Source: Nicotiana tabacum
Taxonomy: Eukaryota > Streptophyta > Magnoliopsida > Solanales > Solanaceae
NCBI RefSeq assembly: GCF_000715075.1
Contig: NC_134087.1
Location: forward strand, 159,265,436-159,329,435
Length of the DNA: 64,000 bases
Direction of reading: 5' to 3'
Shown piece by piece: positions 43,598 to 53,278 of this stretch. Every line of letters starts with the position of its first letter. Position 1 is the stretch's first letter. The position numbers and the translations under genes are program-made. A model generated the notes under the pieces. That model saw only the letters and a list, made by a program, of their open reading frames with translations. It was not told where the DNA came from and did not search any database.

Positions 43598-44720
43598 TTC
43601 GATTATAATATCGCTCCATTCTCTGCTTTTGAGCGACCATTCTTACATGCGATAGGTCCCTGCATTCACCGAGCAGCTCCAAGTTGACTAACATTGCTTC
43701 GTTGTTCGATTCTTCATCTGCCTGGAAATATCTCAAGGTGGATTTCCCTACTTCCACCTAGATTAAAGCTTCTGCACCATACAAAAGGGAAAAAGGGGTT
43801 TCCCCTGTGATCGACTTAGTCGTTGTTCGGTATGCCCATAGAACCCCGGGTAATTCCTCTGGCCAATTACCTTTAGCCGCTTCCAACCTTTTCTTGAGGT
43901 TTTGAATAATCACTTTGTTCGTTGACACCGTTTTAGCGTTTGCACTCGGATGATAGGGTGAAGATGTGATCCTCTTTATTTTTAAATCTTTGAGGAACTT
44001 TGTAACTTTTGCACCAATAAATTATGGCCCATTATCGCATGCTATCTCTTTTGGTATTCAAAACCTGCAAATTATACTTTCCCACAAGAAATCCACCATT
44101 TCGCGTTCTCTGATCTTCTGATAAGGAACTGCTTCCACCCACTTAGAAAAATAGTCAGTCAAAATTAACAAAAATCTTACCTTTTCGGGGGCGGTGGCAG
44201 TGGTCCGACAATGTCCATCCCCCACTTCATAAGCGGCCACGGGGATAGAACCGAATGTAATAGTTCTGCCGGTTTCTATACTAGTGGTGCATAGTGTTGC
44301 CACTTATCACACTTTCGTATGAAGTCTTTAGAATCTTGTTCCATGCGAGGCCAATAATATCATGCACTTACCAACTTCAACACTAAGGAATCTACACCCG
44401 AATGGTTGTTGCATATCCCTTCGTAGACCTCTCTCATGACTTAGTTATCTTCGGATGCCTCTAAGCATCGGGCCAACGGCCCTTGGAAAGATTTTCTATA
44501 CAGTTGGCCTCTCTTGAAGCTATATTATGTTGCTTTGGCACGCAACAACTAGGATGCTTTAGGGTCTTTGGGTAGCTTCCCGTGCTCGAGACAATCAATG
44601 ATCTTATTCCTCTAGTCCCAGACCAAAGTAGTCACATTTACCTCATTATAACCATCTATATCTAGGACTGAGTTCATTGGTTGTACTACCATTCTAGACT
44701 CTGATCCCATTATTTCATTG
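43598..44720 (-). pseudogene. Integrase core and zinc finger of element C
   Basis: On the minus strand the zinc finger lies at about 44520-44330, with the His of NNHSGVDSLVLKL and a Cys in RKCDKW (the second Cys of the pair is Trp). The core is at 44303-43900: LTDYFSKWVEA holds the first Asp and a CDNG the second, while the expected Glu position reads NAKTVSTN, a Val. The triad is therefore broken. ETPFSLLYGAEA follows near 43800. It ends at HVRMVAQKQRMERYY near 43603. Several stops are present. Confidence 0.8.
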
Positions 44721-45014
44721 ATCATCCGAGCTTAGTCAATGCGTCTACTTCTGCATTTTCTTCCCTCGAGATATGAGTAATTTACCACTCCCGAAATCGT
44801 GCCAACAGAGCGTGGACCTTTACCACGTATTGTTACATGTGCTCCTCTTTGGTTTCGAAGATCCGGTAGACCTAATTTATCACAAGTTGTGAGTCACATT
44901 TGATTTTGATGACCTCATAGTCAAGTCCTCGGGCCAATTCGAGCCCTACAATCAAAGCTTCCCCCGAATGCATGATTAATACTATACCAAGCTCTGACCC
45001 TTTTACGTTGGATG
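44721..45014 (-). pseudogene. Second RNase H of element C, fragment cut by element E
   Basis: The minus strand reads EALIVGLELARGLDYEV and then IKCDSQLVINQVY, the E and D motifs of the archaeal-type RNase H of Tat elements, followed by ITHISREENAEVDAL. The N-terminal DGA motif is lost upstream, beyond the insertion of E at 45015. The only stop codons seen are two that replace Gln and Ser or Trp. Confidence 0.8.
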
Positions 45015-45947
45015 TGATAGAATATAAGGGTCCACCAAACTCTATAGAGAACCATGTTCTCTATCAAGTTCAACAATACACACACACAGCAGTAAATAGA
45101 TGATAAAAGGAATTTTACGTGGCAAATTCCCAGCTTAACGGGATTAAAAACCACGACCTACCCTTTTAGGATTTCAACTTCACTACTGAGCAACTTTTCA
45201 ATTACAACCTATAAAACCTAGGAATTCACCTCTTAATCCCTCATTAACTTGTAATACTCTATTACAAGCCACTTTGTAATAACTATATTACGAAGACTTT
45301 ACAACATGACTAACTCTAGCCAAGACTCAAACACATAGGTTTAAGGTTTACAAAGAGTTTCCTAAAGAATGCTTCTAAAGAAGAAAGGTAGGAATTACAA
45401 TTGAAGAACTATTACAAAGTTACAACTCAACCAAGGACATACAATAACTCTATGTGGGAACTGGTCCGTAGTTGTTTTGTTCTTTGTTCTTGAAGCACTT
45501 GAAACTTGCTTGCTGGATGGTCACATGAGAGAGCTTTTTGCCAAAATCTCTAAGTGCTTAAGTGAATGTGTTTTATCTTCCTTGATTGTATATATTAATG
45601 AGTGACATCACTTATAATGATGTATGCAAGGTAGGTAAAAAGTCTTTCCTGGAAAGTTAACTGCAACACTGTTCCTGCACTGTGGTGTGTACAGGCAGCA
45701 ATTTTCCAACTGGAGAGTTGACTTCGTGTAGTCTCCTCGGGAACTGGTAGGGACCTGTTCCCTCAGTTGTTCCTCCCACTCTGAAGAGTTGAATCATAAT
45801 GCAAGCTAGATCCCAAACTGGAACCTTGTGATCTTAAGGTCTTGTAAATGTGTAACAGGTTTTTTATCTAGTTCTTGGATAGTAAGTTTGTTAGGTCATC
45901 AAAACATAAAGCAAAGTACTTATGACCAAAGTACTTGTAACCTATCA
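45015..45947 (-). repeat. 3' LTR of element E, 933 bp
   Basis: On the minus strand it starts TGATAGGTTACAAG (45947) after a polypurine tract and ends TATTCTATCA (45015). 45015-45420 is homologous to 53027-53278 plus 57706-57857, which proves the LTR pair and shows the two insertion points in the partner. A short CA-repeat is present near 45073-45085. Confidence 0.93.
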
Positions 45948-45962
45948 ATTTCCTCCTTTTTT
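45948..45962 (-). promoter_or_regulatory. Polypurine tract next to the 3' LTR of element E
   Basis: AAAAAAGGAGGAAAT on the minus strand abuts the LTR start TGATAGG. Confidence 0.8.
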
Positions 45963-46036
45963 ATGATGACAAACTTATAATTGAAACCCCCAAAAAAGAG
46001 CCACATAAAACCAGAATATGAACTAGAAAGACCTTA

Positions 46037-46200
46037 AGCTCCCCCTAAATCTCCGCATCCTCCCTTAATCAGTACCTGAACTTTTATGACCTTAATCAGT
46101 ACCTGAACTTTTGTGAGTTCCCCCTGAATCTATATTTCTCCCATTTCAGATTATTATTCATTTATGCTCTTTATTATTCAATTAAATCTTCCCCCTTTTG
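46037..46200 (-). repeat. Three internal polypurine-like tracts and a 27-bp tandem duplication
   Basis: On the minus strand G-runs occur in tracts at 46037-46051 (TAGGGGGAGCT), 46117-46128 (CAGGGGGAAC) and 46189-46200 (CAAAAGGGGGAAG). Sireviruses are known for multiple polypurine tracts before the 3' LTR. A tandem duplication of ccttaatcagtacctgaact with its following tttt-tga (27 bp) lies at 46063-46116. Confidence 0.7.
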
Positions 46201-46393
46201 GCATCATAAAAAGCACAGAACAAGTAAGAAGCATAAAGAAGTCTAGCGTAGTTAACTCATTCCACTTATGTGCACATAACATGATAGAAAATAGAGACAA
46301 AAGAGCAGCAACATAAACAACAAAAAGGAAACCACTTGCATTAACCAAATTTGGACTTTTACAAGTGGGAGCAGAATCATTGTTATCATCCAT
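46178..46393 (-). CDS. Small ORF with two hydrophobic segments before the 3' LTR of element E
   Basis: A 71-residue frame starts MDDNNDSAPTCKSPN and has two hydrophobic stretches: about residues 20-42 (GFLFVVYVAALLSLFSIMLC) and about 51-63 (FFMLLTCSVLFMM). Its last codons (KGGRF) lie in a polypurine-like tract. It follows the long extra ORF at a distance of about 50-60 bp in another frame, so it could be its C-terminal membrane anchor after a frameshift, as in envelope-like proteins, or a chance product. No similarity is claimed. Confidence 0.35.
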   Translation of the reverse strand: MDDNNDSAPTCKSPNLVNASGFLFVVYVAALLSLFSIMLCAHKWNELTTLDFFMLLTCSVLFMMPKGGRFN

Positions 46394-46449
46394 AGCTTAA
46401 AACAAATAAAAACAATTACCAGAACCAATAAAAACATCACCAAAAACAA

Positions 46450-48921
46450 CTAAGAGAATAGAGACTGGAAACTGGACACTGAAGGGACATTTTTTAAGGG
46501 ACACTTGAGGAAGAGGGATTGGAAGAGGAAGCAAGGGTTTGGAGGATACGAACCATGTGAGCATTCGCGAACATTTACTCATTGAGCAGTCTTTCTTTCA
46601 GGTCCTCCACCTGTTTCCTGAGTTCAACATTCTCCTTTGTTAGGCGTGCAACCTCTGCGCTTGTGAAAACTACTAGAACCAGGTGCTTCTTGCAACTGAC
46701 TAAGCTGACTCTCAAGAATTTCGTTCCTAGCCTTCAACTTCTAGATTTCCTCTGTGGCACTATTCTAAGCATTTATCAGTTGAGAGATTGTGGAAGTGCT
46801 TCCAACTCCTCCAACTTTGTCAATACACTCATACTCCTCAAGAGTAGTTTTTGAAAAGGATTGCTTTTTGGTGCCCACTTTGGCTTGACCCAGAGGTACT
46901 TTGGAAAACTCAAAGACCTTTATGAGAAGGAACCCATAAGGCAATCCAGGATTCCCATCTCTAATGTTTTATACCTTCTGCATATTCTCAATCATTATGG
47001 CATGCAAATTGATAGTGGTAAAATTATCCAAGGCTTCCATAAGGAATAGGTCAGCTTTGGATGCAACAGATCTTCTTTCAGCGCGGGGAAGCAACACTTT
47101 GTTAACCATCTAAAAGAGTAACTGATATACTAGAAGGAGTGTCTTCTTATGCACTTGTTCCCTATGTTGTACTACCTTGTCCTTGACAATGGCATTTCTG
47201 AAATTTGGTTTGCAGGCAACTTGAACATATGATAGTCCTTCGGTAGGAATACCCAGAATTGACCCCAATAAGGCAGAGTCCATCAATATGTCTACCCCAT
47301 TTACCAACACACAGATTTGATCACCATCTATTGTGAAAAGGCTGGTGTAGAAACTTCGTACCTCTTCCTCATACACTATAGGAGCCTCACTTATAAACAG
47401 ATTGGTCCACTGTTGAGAATCGCAAATATCCACTAATCTCATCCCAGCAATGTATAGAATGTCAGAGGCAAATGTGTGGGCCCACAGTACTTTCTGATTC
47501 CCCAACTTCCTTTTCTCAAACCTCATAGACCCACTTACTTTTGCTTTCTTGTTAGAACCAGGTTCCTCATCATCATCATCCATTTTTATTTTCACTGACT
47601 TGCCAACAGACTTTTCCTTCTCTACTGACTTGTGTTGTATATGTTCACCAGATTTTTCAACTTCTTCCTCATCAGACTTGTCACTACTCTCCTTCACTGT
47701 CTTGTCACTAGAATGTTTTACCAACTTTTCACTGGAAACTGCATCAGCACTCTTGGAAGGACTCTTAGCACCCTTAGAAGTGTGCCTTTTGGATTGAGAG
47801 AGAGAGTGCTTATTCCTTGAATACTTGCGGGTTAGGGAACTAGGTTCCTCTTTGGTTTCCTCATCCACATCAACTACAAGGACATCCTTTTCTTGTACAA
47901 CTTTTCCATCATTGACCAACCTTCTCCTTTTCTGACTCCTTTTACTCTTCTTGAGAGTAGACTCTAGAGCCTCCTTTTTCTATAACCGTGTAGTGGGTCG
48001 CTTAAGAGGTGGCTCTGAACTTACCACTAGCTTAGTCCTTGCCCTGATAAAACTAGCATATTCCAAATCATTTGTGTCTTCTTCACTGTCAGGATTCGTC
48101 TCAGGCACCACCATATTCAAAGGCTCAACATAGAAGTGGGGAGAAGGAGCAGGATCAACACTGGCCTGGGGAGATGACTCCTGACCTGGATCTTCCATGG
48201 AGGTATCAGGTTCATCATTTGGGACCCCAATAGCACCATCTTGTGCTGATTGTTCAAATAGCACAAGTGCTCCTTTTTCTTTTGATGGCTGAGGCTATTC
48301 CCTCTAAGTCTCAGACCCTCCTGCACATTCCTCTACAATGACCCCTTCTGAAGCAATTGAAAACGTATTCTGTGTTCCCTTCTTTTCTTGTGGTTCTATG
48401 GAAATTTCAACAGAAGAAGGAGTGATACCTGCAGAGTCACAACCTATCATGGTGGTCTCAGTCTCTTCATTACTAATCACCAAATCTTCACTCGAGTGCC
48501 CAACCATGGATAGAGTTGAAGATTTTTGAACGAGGTTTCCTTGTTTACCCTGTTCACCTTGTGTACTATGTTTGACTGGTGAGACTGGAGGAGGAAAGAC
48601 ATTCTCAGCCTTGCTTAGACCAGGAACAGAATCGGAGTAGGTAGAAGAGGAAGTTGAGTATAGAGGAGACTCTGCTTTAGGGTTTGGACTAGTGATTGTG
48701 TTGGAAGAGGAGTTCATCGCTGAAATACTGACTGGTGAGGACTCAATCACCATGTTGTCAGGCACACTGACGGTTGCTTGATTTTCATACATGGTGAGAT
48801 TGTACTCGAAGGATTGTGGATATGAGAAGAGAGAAGACAAAAGGAGATATTGAATTTGGAAGAGAAAGGGTTGTGATGTTGATTTAATTATGATGAGGGA
48901 CCGGTTCTGAAACGGCGACAA
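46450..48921 (-). pseudogene. Long extra ORF of element E (env-like position)
   Basis: A single minus-strand frame runs from about 48921 to 46450 with only a handful of stops (near 48304, 47980, 47107, 46966, 46766 and later ones). The N-terminal third is rich in Ser, Thr, Pro and acid. The middle is lysine- and acid-rich with NLS-like KKSKRSQKRRR near 47940. Next comes a globular region (VLWAHTFASDILYIAGMRLV, YEEEVRSFYTSLFTIDGD, LMDSALLGSILGIPTEGLSY), resembling the Pfam family named putative plant transposon protein, by memory. The C-terminus is a coiled coil (LKARNEILESQLSQLQEA, ELRKQVEDLKERLLNE). Sireviruses often carry an ORF at this place, called env-like, whose function is unproven. 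Confidence 0.75.
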
Positions 48922-49329
48922 CCTTTGGCTTGGGAGATGTATCGCTCAGAAAAAGGAATGACATTTTGGTTGTGGCGTATTGGTTGAAAAGACACGACTT
49001 TAAAGAGACTGTCACGTTGATGATGTGGCATTGTTTTTGTCCATTTTGAATTGCTTATGAAATAACAAAGAAGCTACTGACATGTGTCAAGAGAACCAGG
49101 TTCCTTGACGAGTCTTTGGAAGTGAGCTTAACCCCTTTTACTAATTTGTACTGCATCAACTGCTCTATAGTCATCATACGTGTCTACCTCTAACGGTATA
49201 GAGATGAGTTAGACTTATAAAGAAAATACTTTAGCTAATTTTAAATGTATACGACTTTCATAACCAATCATGAAGAACCGGGTCCTCAGTTGAGTCCTGT
49301 CAACCCCAGGCAGGACGATTTTTCTTAGA
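48922..49329 (-). other. Spacer between RNase H and the extra ORF of element E
   Basis: No motif is recognised. Two copies of the dispersed palindrome (49093 and 49275) lie here. Confidence 0.45.
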
Positions 49330-49945
49330 ACGTTTTCTTCCAGGGGTTTGGTGAAGATGCCAGCAATTCGATCTTCAGTAGTCAAAGTATTTGACCCTCT
49401 TGAGTTTGAATGCTTTAGTCACGATTGTGAGCCCTTGTATTGTCGCACAAGAGTGGTACACATCAGCAAATACTTCAAGGTCTTCCAATTTTGCTGCTTA
49501 ATCTATAGCATTGGAGCACAACAAGAGGTGGTTGCTGCATATTCTGCTACAGCTGTTGGGAATCACACTTGAAGTTTGCTTCCTTGAATCTCATGAGACA
49601 AAACAGGAACCCCCAAAAATGTCTCATTTCAGATGTGCTTCTCCTATCTATTACTTGAAGTACGGTAGAGAACCAGGTCCTGCTGTTTCTTTAAGACATC
49701 TCAACACTTTTTCAGCGCCCATCAGATGACAACTCCTTTGGATTTGACTGAACCCTTGCACAGGGCTCCATTATGAACATGATATCTGGTCTGCTTGCAA
49801 TGATATACAGGAGTGGTCTAGAGATGTCTTTATGCCTGGTTTGATTTAGAAGAGAACTAGGTTCATCCATGTCTAGGCGTGTAGCTTTGGCAATAGGGTT
49901 GCTGATTGACTTGTGATGCTTCAATGTTAAACCCTTTTTCAACAA
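49330..49945 (-). pseudogene. RT C-terminus and RNase H of element E
   Basis: The frame 49945-49712 shows the late RT motif YIIASRPDIMFI preceded by LDMDEPSSLLNQTRHK, the typical Copia end of RT. Further on, about 49570-49490 encodes AVAEYAATTSCCAPML and IKQQN, the RNase H motif with Glu. About 49390-49345 encodes TTEDRIAGIFTKPLEE, the usual C-terminus of Copia pol. Catalytic RT motifs (FDVKTAFL and YVDD types) are missing upstream. Several stops and shifts are present. Confidence 0.8.
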
Positions 49946-50136
49946 CTTGATTTTTTGATTCTTTTATTGCAGTAGTGGGACCAGGTTCCTTGCTGGAATC
50001 AATAATCCTTCTCCATCTTGATCAGTATTTCTGTTCCTTCTTGAGATGAGCACATCAGAAGGATACCTTCATTTCTTTTTTGCATCCAATTCTTCAAGGA
50101 AGATCCCTACCATTATTGAGAACATAACAGTTGTAT

Positions 50137-50508
50137 CTAGATATTCTCAAATGAGTCAGCACCTTCGATTAAGATGTTTGCAATCCCTCTATCAAATAAT
50201 CTTGACCGCGCCAAAACTTCAAGAGTCGTGTTCTTCTTTTCCACAGCTCCATTTGCTATGATATTCTTGGAGCTGATAGGTTGAATAATTCTTCTTTCAA
50301 TGCAGAATTCATCCATTCTGGCACTAACAAAACCTGTTCCATGATCTGATTTGATGCAAGACATATTTGTTTCAATATATACTTGGATCTTCTTGACAAA
50401 AGCCACAATTACTTGAAAGATCTCATCCTTGGTCCTGAGGTGTTGTCTATCCCTTTTAGGCTTGAATGAAGATCTGACATGCTTTCCTTTTGCACAGGCA
50501 TTACACAC
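50137..50508 (-). pseudogene. Integrase fragment of element E
   Basis: The minus-strand frame reads MCNACAKGKHVRSSFKPK, the end of the Copia integrase zinc finger, then YIETNMSCIKSDHGTGFVSA with the second catalytic Asp, and IANGAVEKKNTTLEVLARSR with the catalytic Glu. The first core Asp region, normally between them with about 60 residues, is not visible, so part is deleted. Downstream of 50137 sequence passes directly to the end of RT (49945), showing loss of the RT core. Confidence 0.85.
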
Positions 50509-51262
50509 TTTATGTTACTTGATACTCAACTTAATCAGACATGAACTAGGTCCTTCAGATCCAGTTTATTTAGTGACAAACAACTTGCAATGCTCCAATC
50601 TTTTATCCCATAGTTCAGCATTGTCTTCAACATCTTTCAACCAACTTATATCTCCACTCTGCAGAGGCTCAAGCACAACAACATAAGTACTCTTGTGTCT
50701 TTGGGTTACAACATCACCTTACCAGTCACAGAATTTGAGATTGTGCATATCCTGGACAAGAATTCCACCTTATTTCCTTTGACACAAATCTTCTAACTCT
50801 TAGAGCGTACCTCGTTTTAGCTATTTTCAAAAGGGTACACTCTCTCCTAGCAGGGCTTTTAGTGAAGGAAAATTGATCATATTTTCAGTCCTGTCCTTTG
50901 AGAAGCCGTTGTTCATATGTCGTTATTGGTTGCTCCCTTTCAATACTCCCTGTACAAGGAAATCAAGGGTTAGATTTAGGAACCTAAATGAGTTTGGGTC
51001 CCTTGTTAAGAGAGAAGGGATGAATGAGTGCTCTCTTAGTCCAAGAAGTCAAAATGCATTTCCTATTTGATGGTTTCCTATTTGACTGACTAGGTCCTAT
51101 TGCAGTAGTTACTCTCTCAGCAAAGACTTTATTTTTCTGATGAGACTAAACCCTGGCCATGCAATTTTCCTTGAGGTACCCATTGTTACCACAGTGGGTA
51201 CATAACCAATTGTGAGGTATAGTAACATACTTGTTATGAGGGTTGTGGGGAATCTTTTCCCT
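50509..51262 (-). pseudogene. Degenerate protease and pre-integrase region of element E
   Basis: Near 50940 the minus strand gives KGSNQ, a stop, RHMNNGFSKDRT, which aligns by eye with the Copia protease motif M-D-S-G-C-S; the catalytic Asp is Asn. FPSLKALLGESVPF follows as in relatives. Frames are broken everywhere. The zone 51060-51262 is a low-quality continuation of gag. Confidence 0.6.
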
Positions 51263-51865
51263 TTAAAACCCAATCCCTTGCCTGTTTCCCCCAGAGTTGG
51301 TGTACATGGCAGTGATAGAATCAAAGGACCAGGTCCACTTAAGCGATTTTTCAAGATCACTCTTTACTTTCCCTAGTTCTTCCTGAAGCTGTTTGTTTTT
51401 CTCAAGTTCAGCACACAGACTAGTCTTTACCAAATTTAACTCATGTTCAAGCTTAATGTGTGATTCACTTGCAACTTCCTTTCCCTTTTCTGAGTTTCCA
51501 GGCCTATTTACCATTTTAAATTCCTCAATTATTTTTTTCAAGTCTACTACCACCACTATTAGGTCATCTATTTCTTGCTCTATACTAGTAATTTTATCTT
51601 CTAAGGCATTCTTTTCTTTTTTCAGGTTCTCTATTGTTTCTTTCAAATCGACTACAATAACTACTAGGTCATCTCTGGTTTGTTCAGCTTCCCCTAGTTC
51701 CATAGTTAATGCATCTTTATCATTGATAAGACTATGGTATGCATCGATTAGCACATTTGCTAATGACACGAGCATTTTAGGAGAGAAAGATTTTAGATTT
51801 CTCTGAACATCCAGAAAGTTTACCTCATCGCCGTTGTCATCTTCATCGTCATCAGATTGAGCCAT
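51263..51865 (-). pseudogene. Coiled-coil segment of gag-pol, element E
   Basis: A 200-residue frame begins MAQSDDDEDDNGDEV and is followed by heptad-rich sequence with an internal duplication (DDLVVIVVDLKETIENL and DDLIVVVVDLKKIIEEF, about 36 residues apart). It continues through KLEHELNLVKTSLCAELEKN. A coiled coil between the zinc knuckle and the protease is common in Sireviruses. The duplication is visible in DNA as ctactaccaccactat and ctacaataactactag segments. Confidence 0.75.
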
Positions 51866-52057
51866 TAAAGCAAAGATTTAATCATACTCAATTTTTCATT
51901 TTCCACTTCCATCATTGAACTACCACCATAGTTGTTTTCATCTTCAGATTCACTAGAGGAGTCTCCTCATGCAGCAAGAGCTTGCCTTACAACATTGTCA
52001 GTATCGTTCTTCTTCTAGAAGCATTTGTCAGGAACCTGGTTCCTCTTGGATGCTTTG

Positions 52058-52974
52058 TCAAAGTTTGTTATTATATTGATCTTGCTTTAAGAGGGGGCAA
52101 TCCTTGATGAAGTGTCCTGTCTTGCCACATCTATGACAGAGGTCATAATTTCTTGGCTTGCTAGAACTTCCCCTTTTTGGAATGCCTCCATTCCTATGAA
52201 CCATCTTTTGAAATCTTTTTGTCAAGTAGGCCATGTCCCCATCTTCACCACTTGAGTCATTGTTGTTCGTCTTGAGGACCAGGTTCTTCTCCCTCTTGGG
52301 CGCTCTTCTTTCATTGTCCTTCTTATTCTTCATTTCATAAGTTTTCAAGTTTCCAAAAAGTTTATCCATGGTCAGTGTCTGCAAGTCCTTAGCCTCTGTA
52401 ATGGCGTTAACTTTGCTTTCCCAAGAACTAGGCAGTACATTAAGGATTTTTCTGACAAGCTTGTTTCTCAAAATACTTTCACCAAGAGAGTGAAACCATT
52501 GATGATGGAGGTGAATCGAGTATGCATATCTTGGATGGATCCATTATCTTTCATTCTGAAGAGCTCATATTCTGTTGTGAGCATATCAATCTTGGATTGT
52601 TTCACCTGTGTTGTTCCCTCATGAGCTGTCTGAAGAGCCTCCTAGATCTCTTTTGCTGATTGACAAGCTGATATCATATTATATTCATCAGGGCCAATGC
52701 TACATACAAGAATTTTCTTTGCACGAAAATTCTTTTCTATAGCCTTTCTATCAGCGTCATTGAATTCCTTCCTCGTCTTGGGAATGGCTATAGCTGGGTT
52801 GCCAAGGTTCTTTGTAGGGACAAAGGGTCCGTCACATATGACATCCCATAACTCAGAATCTTTAGCCATAATGAAGTCGTGCATCCTAGTTTTCTACCAC
52901 CCATAGTATTGACTATTGAACCTTGGAGGCCTGTAAGTAGACTGCCCTTCTTCGAAGTTTGGAGGAGCATCCAT
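52058..52974 (-). pseudogene. Gag of element E
   Basis: Reading starts at a Met at 52974 (MDAPPNFEEGQST), 35 bp after the primer-binding site, and shows one TAG for Trp at about 52895. The UBN2-type gag core follows: MHDFIMAKDSELWDVICDGP, FNDADRKAIEKNFRAKKILV, DEYNMISACQSAKEI. After stops near 52640 and 52470 comes LQTLTMDKLFGNLKTYEMK and the zinc knuckle CHRCGKTGHFIKDCP (CX2CX4HX4C, intact) near 52085-52130. This is the normal Copia gag arrangement. Confidence 0.88.
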
Positions 52975-53008
52975 GAGGATCCTTTCAAGGTGTTAACCTG
53001 ATAGAAGA

Positions 53009-53023
53009 ACCTGCTCTGATACC
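53009..53023 (-). promoter_or_regulatory. Primer-binding site of element E
   Basis: TGGTATCAGAGCAGG on the minus strand lies 3 nt after the LTR end TTCTATCA and complements initiator tRNA-Met. Confidence 0.9.
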
Positions 53024-53026
53024 AAT

Positions 53027-53278
53027 TGATAGAATATAAGGGTCCACCAAACTCTATAGAGAACCAGGTTCTCTATCAGGTTCAACAGTACACACACATC
53101 AGTAAATATATGACAAGAGGAATTTTACGTGGAAAATTCCCTTCTCAACACGATTAAATATCACGACCCACCCTTGTAGGATTTCAACTTTACTACCGAG
53201 CAACTTTTCAATTACAACCTATGTAACTTAGGAATTAACCTCTTAATCCCTCACTAACTTGTAATACTCTATTACAAG
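53027..53278 (-). repeat. 5' LTR of element E, inner part
   Basis: Homologous to 45015-45268. It stops at 53278 with acaag, where solo LTR F is inserted, and resumes at 57706. Confidence 0.92.
53274..53278. repeat. Left 5-bp target duplication of solo LTR F
   Basis: ACAAG here and at 57701-57705. The empty site attacaagccact is seen in the other LTR of E at about 45261-45273. Confidence 0.92.
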
